The translations under genes were made by a program, and so were the position numbers. 64,000 bases of DNA, taken from contig JAMPIV010004265.1 in the NCBI GenBank assembly GCA_024509875.1, positions 434,001 through 498,000 on the forward strand, in the 5' to 3' direction. Each line of letters starts with the position of its first letter. The stretch's first letter is position 1. The notes under the pieces were generated by a model. That model was not told the origin of the DNA, searched no databases, and saw only the letters and a list, made by a program, of their open reading frames with translations. Origin of the DNA: Oreohelix idahoensis. Taxonomy: Eukaryota > Mollusca > Gastropoda > Stylommatophora > Oreohelicidae. Positions 20,188-32,764 of the stretch are shown piece after piece.

Positions 20188-23100
20188 TGTACCTATTGTC
20201 ATTCACCTCACCACACACAAATTTTAATGAATTTCTTCTTTTTTTTTTTTCTGAAATTTTATTTCCGTTGCATGAATATCTCTGAACAGCAAAAAAAGTT
20301 AAAATTAGAAATATCAGGAAATGGTATAGACTAAAAGGACATGAACATTAAATAAAAAAAACATCCCTTACCCGCATAAAAGGCCACTGTAACAGGGGAA
20401 TTGGAAAAATATATAAGAATCACTCCGTTATTCTTCATCAGGGAGACTACAGAAGTGGTTTTCTAATTTAAGTTATAATAATGAAACTGATGGCAAATTT
20501 CATGACCTGTATGCTTGCTCAAGGAAAATCAAAGATGAATTTCCTAGGACTAACTACAGAAAACAAAGAGATGCTTATTCCACTGAGTATCTTCATTATG
20601 CAGTCTGTTAATATTCTGATACATCTTATAGGCACTGTCTAAACAAGCAAAACCTGTCCACGTTAGAACGCTTGTTCATTAAAAATTTGATCAACAGACT
20701 CAAAGAAAAGAAGTACAAAAAGGTGAAAGTAAATAATAACAATTTATTGTAGAGTACATAGACATGGTCTGTCAAAGTAGTTTGACATTTTACATGTCTG
20801 CTTCTAATACATTAAAATAATGCAAAGTCTCTTCCAGAAGGAAGCTCAGAGAATAGGTATATATATATGTACATGTTGATATGAAACAATAATTGACAGG
20901 AAAATGTGGTGAGCAATAGTTTAAAAAATCCTCATTAATAAAGCACAAACTCATTATAACAAACCATTAAACAACTGTTACAATTCATTTTTTAAATTTA
21001 AACATTTTAAAAGGGCATGGAATATAACAACCTTCCACTGTATTAGATATTAACCACAGCAAGCACATACTCGATTTTAGTAATTAGATCACATTAACTT
21101 CTGGGGCAATTCAACTGATCAGTGCATCAAACCTCACTTTAATTCCTAGTAACCTAAGAAGTGAATGTGAGAAAAGAGATGGGATGGCTGTGATATTTTA
21201 GTAGTTTAAGTGCTGTTCAACTATGGCAGGAAGTATGATATCTCTGTCTCCTGTAGAAAGTATTAACAGTAATCAAGGCTAAACAAAGACCACTAGTAAT
21301 AAGTAAATGGTTTGCTGAATTTTGTACTTACATAGGAACCTGGCATATGACCACAAAGCAGTCTACTATTTGAAGACAACCTACTAAGTCTGATGTAATT
21401 TGTTGTATTATCTCTATACTCTTTGTTTTGAAACTACTTCTTACACTCTCAGGCGTCAACTTGAATATGTCCAAAGAAAGCAGTGGTCAGCTTGAGAGTA
21501 TTTCTATCTCCGTAGAGTTTTTTCAGGAATGGTACTGGTGACACTGTTTTGAAACAATCTAGCATGATGTGAAAGACTGCGCAAAGCTGGATCAACTGTC
21601 TTTACCTCTCATGTCAGGATTCAAACCTCATATTCTTTAAGAGATATGCTGCGACTGATATGTATCACTTTTGAGAAAGCAAGAAAAGTAAAACTATGGC
21701 TTATCTTTTCTGTTCCCTACTAAGAAAATTGTTCTGAAAGCATATGCCACAGCTACCCACAGCTACCCACAGCTACATAAGCTTAAAATAATTCTTTTCA
21801 AGTGTGTATTAAATATGTAAATTCATTAACAGTTCTAAGCTCCTGCTACAAGAATAACAAACCAATTTCAAAATCTGAGGATACAGCTATTAATAAATGT
21901 TGCTTCATGCTTTAGATATGAATGTTGTCTCAAAAGGACACACTTCAATAAATTACAGCTAAATACTCTTTAAGCCGCATGGATATCAAGAAACTGCAGG
22001 TTTGTGAATCTAAAAGTTACAACAAAATGGATGCCAAGACCAGCAATAAAGACTCACAGTACATCAGACACAAAAATTAAAGATGCGTCCATTACTTATT
22101 TTAAGTTGTCTAGTGTGTGCTCTGTATTTGAAATGCTTATAGTTTACCTGTCTTGGCGCTCGTTTTATGGTCATCTTGCTACATACCAGAGTGCTGCAAC
22201 TAACTCTCAATTGCCCAGTGAACCGTAAAATGTATTGTAGCCAACAAGGAAGTTTAATATATCGTAATGTGTGCAGCAAAACACACTGTTACAATTTTCA
22301 CTTTAAAAAAAAACCAAACAAACTGCACATTCACAAAATGTACTTGAAGCTGAAAATGACCCCAGAGAAAACATACGACAGTGTTAAAAATGCAAGTAGT
22401 ACGAAAAATATAATGCTTCAACAAATGATGGCAATCTTTCACTGATAACATGAGATATGATGTGGAAAATATATGTACAATTTTTCAACTGCCATAATTA
22501 CATGCTATTTAACAGCTTTGAGTTCATGTTACATTTATTCAAGATAAAATTAGCACATACACAAAAACTACAGTACCGGTACCCTACAATCTGTAATGTT
22601 ATATTTTTTACTGTGCTACAAGATTAATAAATACACAATAACTACAATTCCCTACATGCTCTGATGTTATATTGTTGCTGTGCATGATATTAAATGCTTG
22701 AAGATTTCAAAATGCTTACTTATCTGGTTAAAAACTGTAAGTATACAGCAACTGACAAGAAGGAAGATGACCGGACATTACTATCAGCAAAGTCTAACAT
22801 TATTTACTATATAACATGCCATTTGATTTTTCTCAAATTAACTTCATTAAACCCAGTTAACCAGACTATTTTTAATTTTATTATATATACATTACACACC
22901 AAGAAGCTAACTTTTAATTAAGATATGATTTTGAATAAACAAACTTACTTCACGTAACTATAGTAAAAACTATTTTTTGTGTGGACCATAAGGCACACCA
23001 AACCGGCTTTAAAGTTTAAAGCCACAAACTCTTACTTGTGTATCTTTAATTCACACATCCTGTGCTTGCTTGACTGGAGGTAAATCAAAACAACTTTCAG

Positions 23101-23280
23101 CTGACCTGTTGCAGTGTTCCTACAATATGTTATTACATTCAATTTGATACCGCAATGTAATAAGTGCTCCTCTGTTTACAGTGTTTCCACACAGCATTTT
23201 TCTTTTTCCAATGAAGATTGTATCACTTACTGCCCACTTCAAGACACTTAGAAATTACACATCCAGTATTCTTCTTCCTC
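20188..23280. other. No gene seen; AT-rich DNA
   Basis: Only short low-complexity features: oligo-T near 20240, (TA)n near 20860, and three CCCACAGCTA-like units at 21750-21775. Short open frames lack recognisable domains or codon bias. Confidence 0.6.
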
Positions 23281-23284
23281 CTCA

Positions 23285-23560
23285 TTCACCTTCAGACTTC
23301 CACATTAATGACTCTAATAAAAAAGGCAGAAGTCAACTCAAGGTTCCTGACATCTCTAAACAGTTTCTCGTTGACAGAAGAGGGTTGTTGCCATATCCTA
23401 CTCTGTTCATTGCTGTAGGTTGGGCAGGACTGCAGCAGGTGTTCGGCTGCCATTGCGCTGGTGACGCAGATGCAGAGATCTGTTGCACCACTTTTGTACT
23501 TGTGGTATAGATGGTATCTCAAGCTTTTTGTTTCAGTGCTAATCACATTCATCCACCAAT
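23285..23560 (-). pseudogene. LINE ORF2 C-terminal fragment
   Basis: On the minus strand, TDLCICVTSAMAAEHLLQSC, then PTYSNEQSRIWQQ and NLELTSAFFIRV follow the C-terminal zinc-like tail that closes RNase H-bearing LINE polymerases (C.C...AEHLLQSCP). The full pattern is recognisable but isolated; the rest of the LINE is absent. Confidence 0.65.
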
Positions 23561-23924
23561 GCCAGCTCCATCAATAACCTTTGATGAAAATCACCATTGC
23601 TCGTGCATCACACAGGACCAGTAACTCATGAGCTAACAAACAATTTGTCTACAAGGTGAAGTTGAAACAGATTAGAAAGTTATTGTTTTCTGGATCTAAT
23701 TCATCATTAACAAAGAACGACGCAACATAACTTTTTTTGCAGCACAGCAGCAATGCCTCCAATGTAAAGCAAATGATACCAAGGTTTAACATTCAGATCA
23801 GGAAAAACTATTCAACCTAGATGATGCTTACTCACAGGTTGTGAAGAATCAGTATGGTATGTCCGAGGCAATATGACTGAATAAAATAAAGCTGAAAATA
23901 AGCTGAAAGCCAATTACTGAACCT

Positions 23925-24115
23925 GCCTTGTGTAGTTCCCTGGGGTCTCTGACAAAAAAACAAGAAAGAATAGGCCCACTATTGCTTAAGGCATGTAGTA
24001 TATGGCAACCTCACCATGTAAAACAAATTTCTACAGAACCCACAGTTGCTTTATGCAGGGGACCAGCTGTAGAGGTGACTCCATGCTCCATAGGGAGCAA
24101 AAGGGAAATGGATTA
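23925..24115 (+). repeat. SINE-1 copy
   Basis: Blocks TTCCCTGGGGTCTCTGACAA, CTCACCATGTAAAACAAATT, TCTACAGAACCCACAGTTGC and GGGGACCAGCTGTAGAGGTG followed by GCTCCATAGGGAGCAAAAGG match the other SINE-1 copies in order. Confidence 0.75.
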
Positions 24116-25006
<891 letters not shown>

Positions 25007-25059
25007 CACAGTGGGCTGATCACCTGCTTGCCAACCAATCTGATTACGGAAATAATGAT

Positions 25060-25216
25060 AGATTGTTTGGTCTGTTTTTGTTCCACAAAGACGCCACTAG
25101 GCGTGGTGGAAACAGCGATAGATTGATCAATTTGTTGTTGCCCTAAGACGCCACTAGGCGTACTGGCCACATACTGCTTTGCCGGTTGATGGCTAAGGAT
25201 GGAAGAAGAAGAAGAA
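25060..25216 (+). repeat. LINE-A 3' tail, internally duplicated
   Basis: Contains AAGACGCCACTAGGCGT twice (about 25090 and 25144), TCAATTTGTTGTTGCCCT and a tail ending GGAAGAAGAAGAAGAA, the 3' end of LINE-A as at 51.4 kb. It leads directly into a second TA repeat. Confidence 0.75.
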
Positions 25217-25217
25217 N

Positions 25218-25283
<66 letters not shown>
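25217..25283. repeat. (TA)n microsatellite beginning with an undetermined base
   Basis: An N at 25217 followed by about 66 bp of TA repeat. The N marks uncertain sequence. Confidence 0.95.
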
Positions 25284-25287
<4 letters not shown>

Positions 25288-28200
25288 CAGGATGGAGAGG
25301 ATGTTAGCAACATGGGGAAGATCAAACAAGGAGGAAGGATCCAGTTATCCAAAACACTGTCTGAGCCAAAGCCTCTACTATGATTCATAATTTTTTTCAT
25401 AGTATGAACATGTGGACGCATTCAAAGAAGGTGAAGTAAAAAGATTGTAATGTTAATGCGAAGTGTCTGAATAAGATTTAAAATTGGTTAGGTTTTAAAA
25501 ATTATGAAATTCTGTGCGCAAATTGCAAGGGCCTTGAAGGAGTTTGCTTGTGAGATCATTTTTGCCTGTTTTTTTGTTTACTAATAGGGAAGATTGGATG
25601 ATGAATGCAGTGTTATGGGCTTTCACACAGAGCCAATGCATATTGCTAGCAGGAAGGCGTTCCACTCAAGATTCTACTGATTTTAGACAATGCCCCAGCC
25701 ATCCTACAATCATTCAGAGAATCTAAGCACATATAAGTGATTTATCTGCAACTAAATACAACTGCCCTTTTGCAGCCAATGAATCAAGGTGCAATAAGAT
25801 TTAAAATCTTAGCATCTTCTACCTGTTTTGAATGATTTAGTAAAGCAAACGAAAGAGTATGATGTTACATCTAAAGAATACTGAAAGGCCTTTCACTTCA
25901 AGAATGCGATACATCTTATGGAAGTAATCTTGACAGCAAATTTCTATGCAGTGCATTAATGATGCCCAGACAAAGTTGTGTCCACAATTTTATTTTCAGT
26001 AATAACACCCTCAGTGCTGCATAAAAACCAGTGTTAAAGAAGCACAGAAAATTTAATTTACAAAAGAAGCAACAAATCAGGTAGACATTGAGCAACTTCT
26101 GGAATCTCATGCTCATGGTCTTGCCAACGAAGACTAGTGGGACCAGAGAATTACAGGTTGTCCGAAAAAGAAGTCAACCACAAAAAAAAAAAAAAGGAAG
26201 GGTAATTTAAACAGCCCATTTATAGTCTGAACATTAACATTGTAGGTGAAGTGTTAATCCCTGCCAGAACTTCTTTCAGCATAATTAGGAGAATTATCCA
26301 CATGTGACCAGTGTCTGCTGCTCCCTATAAAAAAATGATACAGCTGCTGGTCATGCAGAACATCAACAAAAGCAACAACAAAGAATGCAGATAATGCTTG
26401 GTTCTTTCTTCATTATGCCAACAGTTTCTTCTCCTGTTACTTAGACTGGAAGAAAGTCTACTCATCCCCAGTCAAGCTGTCATGGGATCTCTAGTCACTG
26501 CCTTTTTTGAGCTCCTTCAATGAGGAACCTTTAAGTTTTGCAACCACTGTCCATCATAGCTTCATTCATGAAGTGAAATAATTTTAGTTTTAAGGTAAAC
26601 CCCAATGTTTCACATTTGTAGTTTTTGTATTTTATGTTCAAAGGTTTGGTTCTGAAGTTATTTGTGCACACTTTTTAATGTACAGGTTCCTATATTTTTT
26701 TTATAACTGTATCAGACAGTTAATTTTTTATGAACATATTTTTTTCTCATACAACGGTGAGCGATAGCAAAGGGACTTTGAGATCAGGTCACATCACACT
26801 CCAGTCTACCCAACAGTACAAACAGGTGACTTGACTCTGCATTAGAGAAGGCAAAAGCTGTGGTCACTCCACCTCGTACAGACCTAGAATAGGTGAATTT
26901 ATCATAGAGTACCTAATCTTTTTTCCACAAGTTTGCAAGGCCCTTTGTCTTTTCTTCTTAATCTGTACTTTTCTCACCTTTGTCTCCTATTTGTGACTGT
27001 GTACGATGAAGGGTAGACCCCAAAATGTCCAGTGTATCAAGTGTATCGTTCAACTGCAAAGTGACTCCACACCAATTTTTTGTTGTTGTTGCCCTTTTAA
27101 AAAAAAACAATCAACAGCAACCTTTTGCAATACATACATGACAGCCACAATTCAATTACTCTCTTCCTTTCCCATTTGTTCATTGCAGAAATGCTCATAC
27201 TTCTACATACATACACTTTCCTAATTGATGTTCAAATACCGGTACTTCAGGATATTACAGATTTATGAACAATGTCTTACACTACTATAGATTTCACAAT
27301 ACTGCTACTGTTTTTAGTTTGGTTTGGTTTTAAGGACTATTTTCATTGCACACGGACTGTGCTCCAATCTCCCCCCTTAGATCACACAAGGATCTCAGCA
27401 CAGTGCACGAACTCTGCAGCACCTGCAAGGATCCCAATGTGTGCATACAGGAATCACACATTCTATAAATATTTTTGTGGTGGGTACATTTTCTAATATT
27501 TTAAACTTTGCCAGGGCAGCGCTGTATGGCCTACTGTTTACGATTTCCAACAGCCGAGGGTTTTTAACGTGCGCAACTTGCACACAAGACCTCCTATTTT
27601 TTTGCCCTCACCTACTGTTTAAGAATGTACTGGCACCTTTTAATATTTGCTGATTTGTGTGAACAGGTACCCATTCTTTATATTTGGAATGAACTCCAGT
27701 ACATATGATGCAAGTTGAAGCAGATAAAGGACAGAATAAGAGATGCTAGTAAAATGAAAACCATTGTCTTTCCCATGAGCACAGTAACCTCTGTGACTAA
27801 AGTTCAGAGTAATTTTACACCTTACTTTTTTAGGGGAAAAAATTTGGTCTTATGGTCTGAAAATATAGAAATCTGGCAATAAATAAATATTCAATGGCAC
27901 TTTTTGTTTAAAAGGAACATAACTATAATGTATGGCTACACAGGAATAACAGTGCTACATGAATACACACTGAATGCACACATAAAACATCAATACAAGA
28001 ATGATTTCTGCCCCAGGTTGCAGGTTATCCAAGCTTTTTCATTGAACGTACGTCAGTTTGCATATGATGTATGTCTAACCAAAAATTCTAATAAATACTT
28101 CAGAAAATTTCTTGATTACCATTGTTTATTTACAAACATGACTCAAAATTAAACCTATAAAGCTCGACAATTTGAAATTAATGTTCCTGGTATTGTAATT

Positions 28201-28490
28201 TTTCATGTTCTAGTTCACTGTGCTTTCCAAATACCATGATTTTGTGCTTATTCAATAGTGACATTGTTTCTAAGACCATCAGGAATTAATGGCCTGTCTC
28301 TGAAGATTGGTTAAGCTACTGTTCACAAACATGTACAGGGAATGCATACTTAAAAAACAAAACAATTTATTTGCAAAGATTGTTATGCACAATAAAAGCA
28401 ACAAGAATTATTAACAGGGTGTGCAATATCTATACAAAGTATTTTTCTTTGTGCATTATTCAAGAACATATGACACCAACCAAAATGGAA
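25284..28490. other. No gene seen; one SINE-2 scrap
   Basis: AT-rich. A SINE-2 fragment lies at about 26785-26900 (CAGGTCACATCACACTCCAG, TTAGAGAAGGCAAAAGCTG). ACAGGTTGTCCGAAAAAGAA at 26154 resembles a mariner-type terminus but no partner was found. Other short frames are unconvincing. Confidence 0.5.
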
Positions 28491-28493
28491 TTA

Positions 28494-28552
28494 AAGGGTG
28501 ATTGAAAAGTCACATCCTATTTTTAAACTGTTATGTCTTAAGTCTTATTTAA
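28494..28552 (+). repeat. mariner-like end relic
   Basis: AGGGTGATTGAAAAGTCACATCC and the following 25 bp parallel 61254-61300 (AGGGTGGCTGAAAAGTCACT). The sequence style matches mariner inverted ends. No transposase nearby. Confidence 0.35.
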
Positions 28553-28555
28553 CTT

Positions 28556-28785
28556 CTTCAATCCTTAGCCACCGACTGTAAAAGCAGTCAGTGGCCATCA
28601 CGCCTGGTGGCATCTTGTAGGACAGTAACAAACTGCTTCCATTTTGCTCAGTCGGCGGCCCTCCTTCGTGCAGTGCCCCAGCTCCGATTTATTCTTTTGC
28701 ATCTCGGACTCCACAGTTCTCTGCCAAGTTGTTTTTGGTCTGCCTCTCTTTCGCTTTCCTTCAGTGGTCCATAGCATAGCTTCTT
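28556..28785 (-). mobile_element. LINE-A 3' fragment
   Basis: The minus strand gives the LINE-A C-terminus region and tail: a GAAAGAGAGGCAGACC segment, ACTGTGGAGTCCGAGATGC, ATGCCACCAGGCGTGATGGC and GGCTAAGGATTGAAGAAG, matching 51260-51465 with moderate divergence. Strongly 5'-truncated. Confidence 0.75.
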
Positions 28786-29710
28786 ATAAAACTAATTTAC
28801 AGGAAACAAACGTCAGAATAAAGACAATGAACTGCTATTTTATTACATAAAGTGTCTTTACCACATTAACATTACAGCTCAGCATGAGATCGGGTCTGAT
28901 CACATTTAACAGCAATTTTTTATTTCTTTTGTAATGTCAGTTTACTGATTTTAGATTTTATTTTAATTTGTTTATGGGAATAAGAAATAAAAGTCAAATG
29001 GGTAGTTGCTGCTACTTGTTTTGCCATTAGCTTCATATGTATCAAATAAGTACATTATCAAATAAATACAAGTATGGATATCAAAGTTTAAATATAGAAA
29101 GTGACGTATAAATCACCCTGTAATTTCTCCATTGGTGGTGCAAATGTGGACTGCCTGTACATAATTGTGTTTAATGCTTTGATGCACAGTACATCCTGAG
29201 TAAGTTCAACCTTCAAACAACTTAGATCTCCTTGCCACAAGGAGGTAGTAGAGAGGAAAATATTACATATTAACATGAAATAAAACTATACATGACATAA
29301 CCTTAAATATGCAGGAGAACCAAACATTTCTGACACTTGTTCAAATAAAAAAAACAATGCTGTACCCTCATAAGTGCAGAAATTAATCTTGTGCTAAAAT
29401 CAAATGCAAGGAAGCACTGAACTTTAAAATTCTGTATTAGGAAAAAAATGGTAAGCTGACTGCTTCAAGTATAAATAACAGCTGCATTAACTGTTACTCA
29501 GAATCATGTATATACATGCTAGACATAGTTTTGAATATAATCGTGCTGAAATGATTATATTAGTGCTTTACAAACCATGACTCTTGAAGTCAAGTACTTT
29601 TGCAACATTTAAATTAAAAAAAAATTTTTATGTAAATATGAACCTCAGTATTTACACTTTCATAACGCAAGATGAGTCAAACAATGCTGGTTTTCTCAAT
29701 GGTTTTATTA
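28786..29710. other. No gene seen
   Basis: AT-rich DNA flanking the LTR element; no recognised feature. Confidence 0.5.
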
Positions 29711-29715
29711 CCCAC
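29711..29715. repeat. Target duplication CCCAC, left
   Basis: CCCAC precedes the left LTR and is repeated right after the right LTR at 38896-38900. Confidence 0.9.
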
Positions 29716-31255
29716 TGTTGCAGGCTGAATTACCTCACTCCTAGTCCAAGGGAATTAATTGGTAGAAGTTTAGTACAAACAAGCCGGATTTTGGTTGTCC
29801 CGCTTGGTTAATTGATTTAAAAATATAAATCTATTGTTTGCTCGTATGTACGAGAATAGAGCGTGTTGATCGCTGCTATCATCTCACGGTGAGTCACGTG
29901 AGATGAATTTGTTTAAGTTTTTTGATTCGCCCAGCTTGCCCGGGTCAGGTGTTTGACTGGGGTGTGCTGGGTAAGGAGATTTCTGAGTGACATTGAGTCC
30001 CCAGAGAGTGTACGGGGAAGAATGGTGTGGCCATGTTAAAGTATGTAGTGGCCATGTTTTTCGGAGTGTACCTGGGAATATGTTGGTACCAGAATTTCTG
30101 ATGGATATTTATGTGTGAATCCATTAGATTAATATGTGATTTATCTGCAGATATATAGATAGAAAGTATATTATTTCAAGAGATGCTCTATAGGCCTTGG
30201 TGGTGTACAGGCCAGTGTGTCACAGATATTAGTAGCACTGCGATGTTTGCAGGCTAATAGAAGATAGGATCCATGGACAGATTTATGTTCTTACACTGCT
30301 ATGACAGCAGGTGTTTTGAGGCCATACATGTATTATTATTACTGATAGAATCCATGGACATATTGATATTCTTACACTGCTATGACAGCAGGTGTTTTTG
30401 AGGCCATACATGTATCAGTATTAGAAGGATCCGTGGACATATTTATATTCTTACACTGCTATGAAAGCAGGTGTTTTTGGAGGCCATACATGTATCAGTA
30501 TTGGAAATTAGTAGCACTGTGATCTTTACAGGCTACAGAAAGGGAGAGCGCTAAGGATTCCATATATATTACTACTGAGTGGATCCAGGAACATATATTG
30601 GTAGCGCTGCGGTGTTGGTAGCCTACAGGATGAGATAGCGCTGATAGGATCCATGAATATCTTAAAGTTCTTGACGATACGTCGAGGCCGGGAGGAGTAC
30701 AGGCCTTTAGTTCGTATGCAGGGTGAACATTGAGAACTTACCTGTGTTATTTGTTAGTTCATATGCAGGGTGAACATTGAGAACTTGCCGGTATTATTCC
30801 ATCTATTGTAACTGTATTTTGTCGATGTTATGGTGATCGTATCGTGGCGTGATTAAATTGTCTCTGAAAAACGTCACCAGCTTTTCCACCAATCAATGAC
30901 TATTACGTACGTTACTGTGAGTGACTGTTGCAACACACACTCACTTCTTCACCAAACGCACCAGCACTAAACACGTCAGTATCAGGCTTGAACAGTTGAT
31001 AACAGTAATTGTAAAACAAGCAGATGGTAATCTTCGGATTGTAACAATAGTGTGGATACAACAATCCTACATGTATCATTAGAGGGCTAGTATCGCCTGC
31101 AACACATAATGCCTTCTTCTACAACATTCGGCGACTGTAATGCCGTCGCCTACAATATTTGGGTAATGTCACCACAACAACCCCAATATTGGTGGATTAT
31201 ATCTTTATCATTTGTGACCTTATCATTTGGAGGATAGATAAATAGGTATTTATCA
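29716..31255 (+). repeat. Left LTR of the TR-GAG-like element
   Basis: 1540 bp, starts TGTTGCAGGCTGAATTAC, ends AATAGGTATTTATCA. Contains three tandem copies of an about 80-bp unit at 30263-30508 (CTTACACTGCTATGACAGC, GAGGCCATACATGTAT) and a two-fold 60-bp repeat at 30708-30787 (ATGCAGGGTGAACATTGAG). A TATA-like AAATATAAATC lies near 29819. Confidence 0.92.
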
Positions 31256-31257
31256 TT

Positions 31258-31275
31258 TGGTGGCCAAATTTTCGG
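31258..31275 (+). promoter_or_regulatory. Putative primer binding site
   Basis: TGGTGGCCAAATTTTCGG begins two bases after the LTR; alternative frame TGGCCAAATTTTCGGGC. Begins TGG, as tRNA-primed sites do. Primer tRNA not identified. Confidence 0.5.
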
Positions 31276-32764
31276 GCGGTATGCCTACGACTTCTGCGTC
31301 AGATATCCATCAATAACAACGGATTAAGAAGGAACATCATATTACGTTGCCTTGAGCCTATCACTTGGAATTAACAGTTGTTCAACTATTAATAGTTCGT
31401 GTTAACCAAACATCGGACATAACAGTAGGTCAAGGGCGCTAATCTTCCTGAGTCAACAGCTATTATACTCTGTGTGGGCGTGGCCTGTAGGCAGAACATC
31501 AATGTTTACTTCGTGAAGCCTACCTTGAGCGTCAAATAGCAGATTTCATTCATAGTCGCAAGTCTTACGGGTTTTAATGCCAACGGTTTCAGTTACAAGC
31601 CTGTGTAGCGCTTATGTACATGGCAATAATTGACATTGTGTGATCGGAGAGATATTTCCTGCATTGTCATTATCTTTGTGAACATTAACACTGATGCCAC
31701 AGTGTACCTATACAGCTATAGATCAAGTAGATGTTTGCAGTCTTTCTACACACGTGACTCAAGTGGACAGTTTGCAGTGATCCAGTCCTGTCTTGTTGTG
31801 CTGTAATCGAGCACATAGTATACCGTGTCAAGGACAGTTTGCAGTGATCCAGTCCTGTCTTGTTGTGCTGTAATCGAGCACAAAGTGTACCGTGTCAAAA
31901 CAACGAACCTGAAGCGAAAGGCGTCAAGCTCCAGCGGCTCTCAGCAGTTCATTGTTTCCCTTGCGAACGGATAATCATTTGCAAGATAAGTGGTCTCTTG
32001 TTGTGAAAACTGTGCCTTTTTCATGTAAATCAATAAGCCTTCCTGATCTTATGTTTTATATGTTCTTATTGAATGTTATATGTTCTATATTCTTTGCTTT
32101 ATGTTAACTTATGAGGGTTACATACCAGGTCTACCCAGGTCTTCATAGGTGTTCTTTAGGTGTTACGTAACGTATAATTGTTGTTATTGTAGTATTTTTA
32201 TTTGTTCCTTAGTTTTTCAATTAATTTGTTCGTGAGTGTCTTTCTTTCTTTCCAATCGTTCATTTTTTATACATATTTTCGTTCATACACGGTGCTGTTT
32301 ATTGTCCTCTTGCTATTTGCAGTTATCATTCCATGCTTTGGAAAAATTTTTATTTTATTTCAGCCTTAATGTTGATTTGACCTCTGCAAACGTTATCGTT
32401 TGTCCTTTAGTACCTCGTTTTTGTAATCGTTGTTCTTACTGTTTATATCATATGTTAGTTGATTGTGACTTATTGTAGGACTGTAATGCATAGGTGTTTA
32501 ATGGCTATATGACTTACTTCATATTAATATAGATTTATTGTTCATATTCATATGAACTAATAAGGGTTCTATGTATTTGAACCGATGGTAACAGTGAGTA
32601 ACTGATATTTTCGATCACTTGAGAAGATACTTGAGAAGATATATGGTTGATATTTGAATCTGGAGAAGATATTTGGCTTTGTGAGCTGCAAAGGTTCTAG
32701 TGACGTAAGCTGATGATAATTATAGGTGGTGAAAACAGATAGTGGACTTGGTGATTAATTCACT
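31276..32764 (+). other. Leader of the TR-GAG-like element
   Basis: 1.5 kb without a long frame. A 67-bp unit (GGACAGTTTGCAGTGATCC...) is repeated directly at 31765-31831 and 31832-31898 with two differences. Leaders of LTR elements commonly hold the packaging signal; that role here is a guess. Confidence 0.6.
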
